Shown: one piece after another, positions 27,246-34,771 of the stretch | How positions within the stretch are numbered: position 1 is the first letter of the stretch | How the letters are laid out: the number at the start of each line of letters is the position of its first letter | Source: Elusimicrobia bacterium GWB2_63_16 | Lineage (GTDB): Bacteria > Elusimicrobiota > Elusimicrobia > Elusimicrobiales > UBA9959 | Reading direction: 5' to 3' | Length of the DNA stretch: 47,269 bases | Assembly (NCBI GenBank): GCA_001799715.1 | Contig: MGTZ01000048.1 | Location: 1,747-49,015 of the forward strand | Position numbers and translations under genes: made by a program | Notes under the pieces: generated by a model | The model's database searches: none | What the model was told of the DNA's origin: nothing | The model's input: the letters and a program-made list of their open reading frames with translations, nothing else

Positions 27246-28454
27246 TTATTGCCACTTGGAAATGCCGCGCGGGATCACGACGATGCCGTCGGGGTCTATG
27301 TAGTAGCGCTGCGCGTCCTGGTCCTGGTTGTAGCCTATGGTCGTCTTGGCCTCTATGGTGTTGTAGCGGTCCATGATGACCTTTTTCATGCGGGTACCGG
27401 CCTTGATCTCGCAGGCGTCCATGATGATGCAGTCCTCGAGCTGGCATTTCTCGTGCACGATCACGTCGTTGGAGAGGATGCAGCGCTTGAGCGAGGACTG
27501 GTGGATGATGCAGCCGTCGGCCACCATGCAGTCCTGCAGGTTGGACTCGATGATCTTGGTCGGGGCGGTGGTCTTCCTGGCGTCCTGGATGGGCCACTGT
27601 TTGTTGTTGAGGTCCAGCTTGGGCTTGGCGCCGAGCAGGTCCATGTGCGTCTGCCAGAAGGCTTCCAGCGTGCCCACGTCGCGCCAGTAGTTCTTCTCCT
27701 CGTAGGCCTTGGTGCCGGGCAGCTTCTGCTCGCCGTAATTGTAGGCGAACACGCGGTAGCGCTTGTGGATGTTGGGCAGGATGGTCTTGCCGAAGTCCAG
27801 CGCGGCGGCGTCCCCGGACTCCTCGTGCAGGATCTTCACCAGCGCGTCGTAGCTGAAGATATAGTTGCCCATCGAGGCGTAGGCCGCGTTGGGGTTGTTC
27901 GGGATGGGCTTGGGATTCTTGGGCTTTTCCTCGAAGCCGTTCACCTTGTTCTTGGCGTCCACGACTATCGTGCCGAAGCGGCTGGCCTGCTTGAGGGGGA
28001 CCGTCAGCGCGGAGATGGTGACGTCGGCCTTGTTGGCCACGTGAAAGTCTATCATCTGCCGGATGTCCATGCGGTAGATGTGGTCCGCGCCGAAGACGGC
28101 CACCAGGTCGGGCTTGTGGTCGGTGATCAGGTTCATGTTCTGTTTCACCGCGTCGGCCGTGCCGCGGTACCAGACCTCGCCGAGGCGCATCTGCGGGGGC
28201 ACCACCGTGATGAAGTGTTCCTTCGTTATGCCGCCGAGGTTCCACGTCGAGCGCAGGTACTCGATGAGCGACTGGGACATGTACTGCACCAGCACGTAGT
28301 TGGAGTAGATGCCGGAGTTTATGAAGTTCGACAGCACGAAGTCGATGATCCGGTATTTGCCGCCGAACGGCACGGCCGGCTTGGAGCGTTCCTTGGTCAG
28401 CGGGTACAGCCGCTCGCCCTTGCCGCCCGCCATTATGATGCCTATGGTTCTCAT
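27246..28454 (-). CDS. glgC: Glucose-1-phosphate adenylyltransferase
   Basis: The enzyme makes ADP-glucose from glucose-1-phosphate and ATP, the committed step of bacterial glycogen synthesis. The 402-residue length is typical. The nucleotidyltransferase signature MAGGKGERLYPLTKERSKPA is followed by FGGKYRIIDFVLSNFINSG, GTADAVKQNM and GADHIYRMD, and by a left-handed beta-helix C-terminus (IIHQSSLKRCIL, VIVHEKCQLEDCII). It lies in the long minus-strand gene series, with no other glycogen gene in the window. Confidence 0.95.
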   Translation of the reverse strand: MRTIGIIMAGGKGERLYPLTKERSKPAVPFGGKYRIIDFVLSNFINSGIYSNYVLVQYMSQSLIEYLRSTWNLGGITKEHFITVVPPQMRLGEVWYRGTADAVKQNMNLITDHKPDLVAVFGADHIYRMDIRQMIDFHVANKADVTISALTVPLKQASRFGTIVVDAKNKVNGFEEKPKNPKPIPNNPNAAYASMGNYIFSYDALVKILHEESGDAAALDFGKTILPNIHKRYRVFAYNYGEQKLPGTKAYEEKNYWRDVGTLEAFWQTHMDLLGAKPKLDLNNKQWPIQDARKTTAPTKIIESNLQDCMVADGCIIHQSSLKRCILSNDVIVHEKCQLEDCIIMDACEIKAGTRMKKVIMDRYNTIEAKTTIGYNQDQDAQRYYIDPDGIVVIPRGISKWQ

Positions 28455-28483
28455 TATAGTCCCCTTGTCGTAGTCGTTCGCTG

Positions 28484-29182
28484 TCAGCTTATCGCGTCCA
28501 TTATCTCGCGCAGGTCCCGGCCCAGGCAGAGCAGCACTGGCTTGTCGGAACAGGTGTAATTCTTGATGCGCTGCTGGCGCAGCTCGTGCGTGGCGGCGGT
28601 CAGGTCCTCCAGGGACTTTGCCTCGCGGGCCACTATCATGTCCGGCTCGTCGAGGCCGTAGGACAGGAAGAAGTTCTCCTGGATGTCGCGGTAGCGCGAG
28701 ACCACCTGCGCGCGTTCGGCCGTCAGCTTCTCCCGCTCGGCGTCGGACAGCTCGTACCAGGTATGCGCCTTGATCACCGGGTGCAGCAGCATGTAGCGGT
28801 GCCGCCCGAAGGTGTCCTTGGGCAGGAAGCCGAAATCCAGGTCTTTCCTGGGCAGCGCGGGATCCGGCCCCTGGTGCACGCCGAGGTAGCAGAAAGAGGG
28901 GGTCATGTAGCGGCCGGCGCCGGCTGAGAAGGTGCGGGCGCAGACCTCCTGCAGGTAGGGCAGGTCGTCGGACATGCGCCAGAAGAGGATGTCGGAGTCC
29001 GAGCGCAGTCCGGAGACCATGTAGGTGCGCAGGAACAGCTTCTCCTGCGCGGTGCCCACCATGTTCTCGAATTCCTGCTTGGCCGCGATCTTCTCGTTGG
29101 AGATGAGCCGGCGGAACTCGGGCTGCAGCTTGACCAGCATGAAGCTGGAGTAGATGTTAGCGTACTTTTTTGGTTTTTCCAT
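28484..29182 (-). CDS. Chlorite-dismutase/HemQ-fold protein, heme ligand probably missing
   Basis: The 232-residue protein has features of the chlorite dismutase-like family: TYMVSGLRSDSDILFWRMS early, then HPVIKAHTWYELSDAEREKL and NFFLSYGLDEPDMIVARE, ending in CSDKPVLLCLG. In heme-binding members a proximal histidine sits in the helix after the W-Y-x-L-x-x-E-E-R-type segment (for example RSHGMTGR in HemQ). Here the matching stretch is RAQVVSRY, without a histidine. It may bind no heme, or bind it differently. It overlaps the upstream adaptor-like gene by 26 bases. The family call is moderately sure and any enzymatic activity is uncertain. Confidence 0.65.
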   Translation of the reverse strand: MEKPKKYANIYSSFMLVKLQPEFRRLISNEKIAAKQEFENMVGTAQEKLFLRTYMVSGLRSDSDILFWRMSDDLPYLQEVCARTFSAGAGRYMTPSFCYLGVHQGPDPALPRKDLDFGFLPKDTFGRHRYMLLHPVIKAHTWYELSDAEREKLTAERAQVVSRYRDIQENFFLSYGLDEPDMIVAREAKSLEDLTAATHELRQQRIKNYTCSDKPVLLCLGRDLREIMDAIS

Positions 29183-30035
29183 CTTTGGCCTCCACGGCGC
29201 CGGGCGGCTGCAGGTAGACCGAGCTGTGCCCGAGTATCTCGGTCTCCAGCGCGGTTTCGAGGCCGGTCTTGACCTCGGTGATGAGGAAACGCCGGCCGCC
29301 GGAACCCACCAGGTGGGCGCGCGGCACCAGCATGGCGTCCTCGCTCTTGCCGACGAAAAGCGTGCCGTCGAACTGCTCGCCGATCTTTATGCCGTCCTTG
29401 AGGTCCGTGACCTCCATCCACAGGCGGTTGTAGAGCGGCGAGCCCTTCAGCTTCAGGAAATTGACCAGGCGGGTGTCGAACTCCTCCCCGGTGCGGGCGT
29501 GGCTGACCTTGGCGGTCATGCCGGCTCCGAGCGCGGAATAGAGCGGCTCGGTGTTCCTGCCTATGACCACCACTTTCTTGGCTATCGTGAAAAGCCGGTC
29601 GCCCTTGTTGACCTTCGTGCGGGGCTCGGCGTAGACGTTGGTGACCACGCCCTGCGTTTCGGGCTTGATCTCGGTGTATTCGTAGACGTCCTTCCAGCGC
29701 CGCTCGGTCTGCTTGCGCGAGTCCTCCGTGGAGGAGTCCAGCAGCGCGGCCATCTCGGTGGAGACCATGCGGGCCAGGGTCGTCTTCACGGTGGCGAAGC
29801 TGAACAGCTCGGCGTGGATCTCCTCCACGCGGCCGTCGAACGGGGCGAACACGTCGTAGGTCTCCTGCGCGGTGGTGATGCCGGTGACCGGCGTGACCAC
29901 CGTGATGTCGCCGGTCTTTATCGCGCCCTGTACCGCCCCTTCCCAGGCGGGGGGTTCGGCGGGCTGGGCCTTCTGGGCGGCGCTCGGCGCGGCCAGCAGC
30001 AGCGCGGCGGCGGCGTTAAGCAGTTTTCTTTTCAT
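29157..30035 (-). CDS. Secreted HlyD/membrane-fusion-like periplasmic protein
   Basis: The 292-residue product has a signal peptide (MKRKLLNAAAALLLAAPSAAQ). The body has the beta-hairpin/lipoyl-like pattern of efflux adaptor proteins: YDVFAPFDGRVEEIHAELF, then a short helical segment, then TQGVVTNVYAEPRTKVNKGDRLF, and later beta strands including DAMLVPRAHLV. The helical hairpin is short. No inner-membrane pump gene lies nearby, so a role in export is an inference from fold. It overlaps thyX by 20 bases and the next gene by 26 bases, indicating one transcript. Confidence 0.65.
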   Translation of the reverse strand: MKRKLLNAAAALLLAAPSAAQKAQPAEPPAWEGAVQGAIKTGDITVVTPVTGITTAQETYDVFAPFDGRVEEIHAELFSFATVKTTLARMVSTEMAALLDSSTEDSRKQTERRWKDVYEYTEIKPETQGVVTNVYAEPRTKVNKGDRLFTIAKKVVVIGRNTEPLYSALGAGMTAKVSHARTGEEFDTRLVNFLKLKGSPLYNRLWMEVTDLKDGIKIGEQFDGTLFVGKSEDAMLVPRAHLVGSGGRRFLITEVKTGLETALETEILGHSSVYLQPPGAVEAKDGKTKKVR

Positions 30036-30714
30036 TGAGTTTGGCGTAGGCTTCCCAGGTCCACGGCATTTTAGCCTTGAAGATCTCCTGTACGGCCTCG
30101 GCGTAGCGGCGGATCTCCCACTGCGCGTGGCTGTCCGCCCGCAGGCTGATGAAGTTCAGCAGGCTGCGCGCGTTGATGCTCCAGTAGAACTGGGTGTACT
30201 GCGCCACCGGCAGCACCATGCGGGCCATCTCGCGGGCGGCGCCGGCGTCCAGCAGCTCCTTGTAGGATTCGTAGGAGGACTTTACGGCCTTGTCGTAGAT
30301 GGCCAGCATCTTCTCCTGCTGCAGCGACGCGCCGGGCAGCGAGCCCTGCCGGTTGCTGCGGTCCTGGGCCCTGAACTCCGAGGGGTAGTAGAACTCGTCG
30401 TGTACCTCGGTGTAGCGGGCGGAGATCTCGTTGTAGGAGGCGATGCGGTGCCGCATCCACTGGCGCGCCACGAAGATGGGGCACTTGATGTGGAATTGGA
30501 AGACCGAATGCTCGAAGGGGCTGAAATGGCCGTGCTCGAGGAGGTACTCGATGAGCTTCCTGTCGGCGGCCTCGCCCTTGGAGACCGAGCCGAAGGAAAC
30601 GCGGGCCGAGTCCACGGCGCGCTGGTCGCCGCCCATGAACTCCACGAGCTTCACGAAACCGTTGTCGAGGACCTTGAAGAGGTCCTGTCCCGCCTTGATC
30701 CCTGTTTCAGCCAT
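30016..30714 (-). CDS. thyX: Flavin-dependent thymidylate synthase ThyX
   Basis: The FAD/NADPH-dependent enzyme methylates dUMP to dTMP. The ThyX signature is exact: RHRIASYNEISARYTE. Other family landmarks are HFSPFEHSVFQFHIKCPIFVARQW and LPVAQYTQFYWSINARSLLNFI. Start ATG 30714 is preceded by GGAGG at proper spacing, next to a GC hairpin; a longer in-frame start at 30762 lacks any ribosome binding site. It is the first gene of the long minus-strand series and diverges from mazG. Confidence 0.95.
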   Translation of the reverse strand: MAETGIKAGQDLFKVLDNGFVKLVEFMGGDQRAVDSARVSFGSVSKGEAADRKLIEYLLEHGHFSPFEHSVFQFHIKCPIFVARQWMRHRIASYNEISARYTEVHDEFYYPSEFRAQDRSNRQGSLPGASLQQEKMLAIYDKAVKSSYESYKELLDAGAAREMARMVLPVAQYTQFYWSINARSLLNFISLRADSHAQWEIRRYAEAVQEIFKAKMPWTWEAYAKLNEKKTA

Positions 30715-30788
30715 GCGTCCTCCGCGGGCCGCGCCCGCATAATTTTTTTGTGGAATTGCCATAAAATTATATACTTTTAAACGCGCTT

Positions 30789-31250
30789 ATGAAAGACGCC
30801 TCTAAAACCAAACCCTCCGCCAGACCCTCCGCCGCCGGGGCCAGGCTCGCCCGCAGCGGCAGCCTGCGCTCGCTGGACCGCATCATGAAGATCCTGCTGG
30901 ACCCGGGCGGCTGCCCCTGGGACCGCCGTCAGAGCCACGCCACGCTGGTCAAGTACCTGCGCGAGGAGGCCGGCGAGGTGGCCTGCGCCGTGCGCAAGAA
31001 AGACTGGCGCAACCTCAAGGAGGAGCTGGGCGACGTGCTGCTGCAGGTGGTCTTCCACAGCGAGCTCGCCCGCCGCGCGGGCCGCTTCACGCTGGCCGAC
31101 GTCATCCGCACGGTGAATTCCAAGATGGTGCGCCGCCACCCGCACGTGTTCGGCCGCGCCGGCAAGCTGTCCACCCCGGCGCAGGTGTTGCGCGAGTGGG
31201 CCAAGATAAAAAAGGCGGAGAAGAAGCGCGCCGCCGGGAAAAAGGCTTGA
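30789..31250 (+). CDS. mazG: MazG-type nucleoside triphosphate pyrophosphohydrolase, single domain
   Basis: The 153-residue protein carries one MazG domain. GGCPWDRRQSHATLVKYLREEAGEV contains the acidic metal-binding helix, and LKEELGDVLLQVVFHSELA contains the second E-x-x-D pair. E. coli MazG is about 263 residues with two domains, so this is a one-domain form, common elsewhere. The N-terminal 30 residues and C-terminal tail are Lys/Arg/Ala-rich. No Shine-Dalgarno precedes ATG 30789. Its stop overlaps a TTG candidate start of the next gene. Confidence 0.88.
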   Translation: MKDASKTKPSARPSAAGARLARSGSLRSLDRIMKILLDPGGCPWDRRQSHATLVKYLREEAGEVACAVRKKDWRNLKEELGDVLLQVVFHSELARRAGRFTLADVIRTVNSKMVRRHPHVFGRAGKLSTPAQVLREWAKIKKAEKKRAAGKKA

Positions 31251-32713
31251 ATCCGCGCAGGCTGGCGCGCCTGATCTTCCCCGGCTTCCGCTTCGGGAGC
31301 AGCGACCCCGAACAGGCGCTGCGGCTCGCCGGGCTGGGTGTGGGCGGCTTCTGTTTCTACGGCGGCTCCGCCGCCGAGGTCCGCTCGCTTTCCGTGGCCC
31401 TGAAGGCCGCCTCTCAAACCCCGCTGCTGATAGCTTCCGATTACGAGAACGGCGCCGGCCAGTGGGTGCGCGGCGCCACCGCGCTGCCGTCCAACATGGC
31501 CATCGGGGCTTCGGGCTCCGAGGCGCTGGCCCGCCGCAAGGGCGGGATCACCGCGCTGGAGGCCAGGGCGCTCGGCGTGGACTGGGTGTTCGCCCCGGTG
31601 CTGGACCTGGCCACCCGCCCCGACAATCCCATCGTCAACGTCCGCGCCTACGGCGCCGACCCGGCTCTGGCCGCCCGCCTGGCCGGAGCCTACATGCAGG
31701 GCCTGAACTCTCAGGGCGCCCTTTCCTGCGTTAAACATTTTCCCGGCCACGGCGATACCGCCGCCGACTCCCACCTGGAACTGCCCGCCGTAGCCGGGAA
31801 CCTGGCCGCGCTGGAAGAACTGGAACTGCGCCCCTTCGCCGCGCTGGCCCGCCGCGCCGACGCGGTGATGGCGGCCCACCTGATGCTGCCGGAGCTGGAC
31901 CCGGCCGCCCCCGCTTCGCTTTCCAAAGGCATACTGACCGGCCTGCTGCGGGACCGCCTGGGCTTCGGCGGGCTGATAGTCACCGACGCGCTGGAAATGA
32001 AGGCCGTCTCGGCCGACCCCGCCGCCGGGGTGCGGGCTTTCGTGGCCGGCGCCGACGCGCTGCTGGTCCCCGACGACGCCGAGGCGCTGCACGGCCGCCT
32101 GGCCCAGGCTTTTAACGACGGGATCTTCACGGCCGCCGCCGTGGAGGCCGCGTTGGCGCGGCAGGACGCGCTGGTGCGCAAGCTGGCGCCTTTCCGCTCC
32201 TCCCCGGCCCCGGCCGACGCGCTGCGCTGCCCGGAACACCTGGCTTTTAACGCCGAGGCGGCGCCGGCCTGCCTGGCCTGGGCTTCCGGCGGCAGATTCG
32301 CAGTGAAGCCCGGCGAGACGCTGGGGTATTTAGAGCCGCTTACCGCCTCCGCCGACTGGAAGGGGGCCGCCTTCGTCGCGGCCCTGGCGGCGCAGGGCGT
32401 GCGCGTGGAGCCTTACCGGCCCGGCCTGCGGCTGGCGGCCGGCTGTTTCGCCGGTCCCCGCGCCGGCAGCGGCCTGATCGATCTTTCCCCCGAAGCCCGG
32501 CGAGAACTGCAAGCCGCTCTCGCCGGGGCTGCCGATTCGGTCGTGCTGGCTTTCGGCAGTCCTTTCGTGCTCGACGGCCTGGCTCCCTCGGCCGGCCTTT
32601 GCGCTTTCTGCCCGCTGGAGGAGTTCCAGCGCGCCGCCGCGAGCGCGCTCGCCGGCAAGATCGAAGCCGGCGGCAGCCTGCCGGTAACCGTGTCCCTACT
32701 GGAGAAAATATGA
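31247..32713 (+). CDS. Glycoside hydrolase family 3, NagZ-like beta-N-acetylhexosaminidase with C-terminal extension
   Basis: This GH3 enzyme of the NagZ type removes beta-linked N-acetylglucosamine, typically from muropeptides. The catalytic loop KHFPGHGDTAADSHLELP supplies the NagZ His/Asp acid-base pair, and VTDALEMKA contains the nucleophile Asp (residue about 247). After the barrel (about 1-320), some 165 further residues of unassigned alpha/beta sequence follow. I chose TTG 31247, which overlaps the mazG stop, since homology begins directly after it; GTG 31196 is an alternative. There is no signal peptide, so it is probably cytoplasmic. The start of the symporter gene overlaps its stop (ATGA). 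Confidence 0.82.
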   Translation: MNPRRLARLIFPGFRFGSSDPEQALRLAGLGVGGFCFYGGSAAEVRSLSVALKAASQTPLLIASDYENGAGQWVRGATALPSNMAIGASGSEALARRKGGITALEARALGVDWVFAPVLDLATRPDNPIVNVRAYGADPALAARLAGAYMQGLNSQGALSCVKHFPGHGDTAADSHLELPAVAGNLAALEELELRPFAALARRADAVMAAHLMLPELDPAAPASLSKGILTGLLRDRLGFGGLIVTDALEMKAVSADPAAGVRAFVAGADALLVPDDAEALHGRLAQAFNDGIFTAAAVEAALARQDALVRKLAPFRSSPAPADALRCPEHLAFNAEAAPACLAWASGGRFAVKPGETLGYLEPLTASADWKGAAFVAALAAQGVRVEPYRPGLRLAAGCFAGPRAGSGLIDLSPEARRELQAALAGAADSVVLAFGSPFVLDGLAPSAGLCAFCPLEEFQRAAASALAGKIEAGGSLPVTVSLLEKI

Positions 32714-34188
32714 ACGAGATAGCTTCTTTGCAGCAGATCACCGGGCTGGCCCCGCTGGATTACGGTATACTCGGGGCCGCCGTCATCGCCCTGTTCGTCA
32801 TCGCCTTCGTGAAGGGCAAGGGGGAAAAGGACACGAAGGATTATTTCCTCGGCAACCGCAAGACGCCGGTCTGGGTGGGCACGCTTTCCTTCGTGGCTAC
32901 CGAGATCAGCGCGATGACCATCGTGGGCATCCCGCCGATAGGCTACACCGAGAACTGGCAGTACCTGCAGTTCTTCATCGGCTCGGCCTCGGCGCGCGTG
33001 CTGATCGCCTTCTTCTTCATCCCGGCCTTCTACAGGTTCAACTGCACCACCATCTACGAGTTCCTCAAGCACCGTTTCGGCCCGCAGACGCAGTACGCGG
33101 GCTCGGCCTTCTTCTTCGTCACGCGGCTGTTCGCCTCCGGCGTGCGGTTGTACGCCGCGTCGCTGGCCGTCTCGGTCATCATGGGCTGGCAGCTCGGCTA
33201 TACGATAGCGTTCTTCACGCTGGTCAGCATCGTCTTCATCGGCTTCGGCGGCATCAAGGCCGTGATGTGGACCGGCGCTTTCGAGACGGTGATCTTCTAC
33301 GTCGCGGGCCTCGCGGTGGCCGGCTACCTGGTACTGCATATCGACGGCGGCCTGGGAGGCGCGTGGCAGCTGGCCTCGGAAGCCGGCAAACTGTCGGTGT
33401 TCAACGTGGGTTGGGGCATGAAGGACCCGAACCTGCTGTGGGCGGCGGTGCTCAACGGCATCTTCGGCTCGATGGCGGCCTTCGGCACGGACCAGGAGCT
33501 GATGCAGCGCCTGCTGACGCTGGAGACGCGCCGCGAGAGCCAGAAGACGCTGATCCTCACCATCTTCACCAGCTTCCCGGTGACCTGGCTGTACCTGGCC
33601 CTCGGCACGCTGCTGTTCGCCTTCTACGGGCAGAACCCGGCGCTGCTGCTGCCCGAGAACGCCGACAAGATCCTGTCGCACTTCACCGTGCACGTGCTGC
33701 CGGCCGGCCTGAAAGGCCTGGTGCTTACGGCGGTGGTGCTGGCGAGCATAGACTCGCCGCTCTCCTCGCTGTCGTCGTCCTTCATCACGGACATCTACCG
33801 GCCGCTGATAAAGCAGGAGGGCAGCGAGGGGCATTACCTGCTGGCGTCGCGGCTGAGCGTGCTGTGCTTCGGTCTGCTGCTGGCCGGCATAGCCTGGCTG
33901 TGCGCCTCGGGCTCGGGGCGCATGCTGTGGCTGGCTTTCAAGATCAACGGGGTGACGGCGGGCAGCCTGCTGGGCGTATTCCTGCTGGGGCTGATGACCA
34001 AGCGCGTAGCCAACCGCACCAACGTCGCGGCCATGCTGTTCAGCGCGGCGCTGGCCGGGCTGGTGCTCTACCTCTCCGAGACGGGCCGCGCGCCCATCGG
34101 CTGGAGCTGGGTGATAGTCATCGGCACCGTCAGCACCTTCTCGCTGGCCTGGCTGCTGGCCCCGCTCGAAGCGAAGTTTAAGAAGTAA
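32710..34188 (+). CDS. Sodium/solute symporter (SSS family)
   Basis: This 492-residue integral membrane protein has about 13 hydrophobic segments. Family landmarks include DYFLGNRKTPVWVGTLSFVATEISAMT near the N-terminus, TIYEFLKHRFG, and DSPLSSLSSSFITDIYRP (conserved Ser/Asp region of sodium site 2). Sequence does not fix the substrate. Coupling (ATGA overlap) to a NagZ-like glycosidase suggests an amino-sugar or muropeptide-derived substrate, which is inference from context. A bidirectional terminator follows after the structured element. Confidence 0.88.
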   Translation: MNEIASLQQITGLAPLDYGILGAAVIALFVIAFVKGKGEKDTKDYFLGNRKTPVWVGTLSFVATEISAMTIVGIPPIGYTENWQYLQFFIGSASARVLIAFFFIPAFYRFNCTTIYEFLKHRFGPQTQYAGSAFFFVTRLFASGVRLYAASLAVSVIMGWQLGYTIAFFTLVSIVFIGFGGIKAVMWTGAFETVIFYVAGLAVAGYLVLHIDGGLGGAWQLASEAGKLSVFNVGWGMKDPNLLWAAVLNGIFGSMAAFGTDQELMQRLLTLETRRESQKTLILTIFTSFPVTWLYLALGTLLFAFYGQNPALLLPENADKILSHFTVHVLPAGLKGLVLTAVVLASIDSPLSSLSSSFITDIYRPLIKQEGSEGHYLLASRLSVLCFGLLLAGIAWLCASGSGRMLWLAFKINGVTAGSLLGVFLLGLMTKRVANRTNVAAMLFSAALAGLVLYLSETGRAPIGWSWVIVIGTVSTFSLAWLLAPLEAKFKK

Positions 34189-34277
34189 GGTGTCCCTGCC
34201 CGGAGACGCCGGCCTCGGCACGAGCGATTTTAGTGCGCAGGGCCAAGGTCCGCAGCGGACGGCCTATCATGGAAGAG

Positions 34278-34405
34278 GGCCCGCCAAGGGTACGCCTTCT
34301 ACGGGTACGCTCGGCCACACCGTGGCCTCGCTCTTTCACTCAGGCTCGGCGCTACGCAAGCCTCGCCTTCGTGAGGCCCCTCCGAAGGCATACCCTCGTC
34401 GGGCC
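34278..34405. repeat. Large imperfect palindromic intergenic element
   Basis: The gap from 34189 to 34420 holds no convincing gene. Outer arms GGCCCG (34278-34283) and CGGGCC (34400-34405) flank near-perfect inner arms 34287-34299 and 34384-34396 (12 of 13 paired). Inside are a second hairpin GGCCAC / GTGGCC (34313-34327) and the motif GCGCTACGCAAGC (34349-34361), whose reverse complement occurs in the 17.26 kb hairpin. It could be a MITE/REP-like repeat or a structured RNA. Confidence 0.6.
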
Positions 34406-34420
34406 TTGGGCATAAAACAA

Positions 34421-34446
34421 AAAACCCCGCGTTGGCGCGGGGTTTT
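34421..34446. terminator. Bidirectional rho-independent terminator
   Basis: A perfect 11-bp stem AAAACCCCGCG / CGCGGGGTTTT with a 4-base loop gives A-runs and T-runs on both sides. It can serve both the symporter (+) and the convergent YtxH-like gene (-). Confidence 0.92.
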
Positions 34447-34465
34447 CGTTTTGAACCGGGCAGTC

Positions 34466-34687
34466 TCAGTTCGTGTGCTTGAGGAGGTGGTCTTTGCGCT
34501 GCTTGATCTCTTCCTCGAGCTTGGCGAGCTTTTCCTTGGCTTTTTCCTTGGTCTCGTCCATCCAGTCGCCGAGCTGCTCGCGGGTTTCCTTGCCCGCCTT
34601 GGGGGCGAACAGGATGCCGAGGGCCGCGCCTATAAGGCCGCCGACCAGGAAAGCGCCGATTATTTCTCCGCCTTTGTTATCAGACAT
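34466..34687 (-). CDS. YtxH-like small membrane protein
   Basis: The 73-residue protein has one N-terminal hydrophobic segment with glycine zipper character (IIGAFLVGGLIGAALGILFAP), the hallmark KAGKETREQL, and a charged coiled-coil tail (ETKEKAKEKLAKLEEEIKQR). YtxH-domain proteins are small, often stress-linked membrane proteins of unclear function. GGAGG precedes the start. A promoter with TTGACA and TATAAT lies upstream. Confidence 0.85.
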   Translation of the reverse strand: MSDNKGGEIIGAFLVGGLIGAALGILFAPKAGKETREQLGDWMDETKEKAKEKLAKLEEEIKQRKDHLLKHTN

Positions 34688-34726
34688 GGTGTCCTCCAGG
34701 TAAATTCGGTACTACTTACCCTAGAT

Positions 34727-34753
34727 ATTATACATTGCCGCGCCCTTTGTCAA
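34727..34753 (-). promoter_or_regulatory. Promoter of the YtxH-like gene
   Basis: On the minus strand, TTGACA (34753-34748) and TATAAT (34732-34727) are both perfect consensus hexamers, but the spacer is 15 bases, shorter than ideal. It interleaves with the divergent promoter at 34735-34763. Confidence 0.6.
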
Positions 34754-34763
34754 ACACTATAAT
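34735..34763 (+). promoter_or_regulatory. Promoter giving a probably leaderless mRNA
   Basis: TTGCCG (34735-34740), 17 bases, TATAAT (34758-34763). The downstream gene starts at ATG 34772, only 8 bases past the -10 box, so transcription should start at or within about two bases of the start codon. No Shine-Dalgarno is present. Confidence 0.65.
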
Positions 34764-34771
34764 ACTCAATA

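Noticed and set aside
34190-34420. Small plus-strand open frame of about 190 codons after the symporter
   Set aside because: It reads through the palindromic element and the terminator into the antisense of the YtxH-like gene. It has no ribosome binding site and repeat-driven composition.
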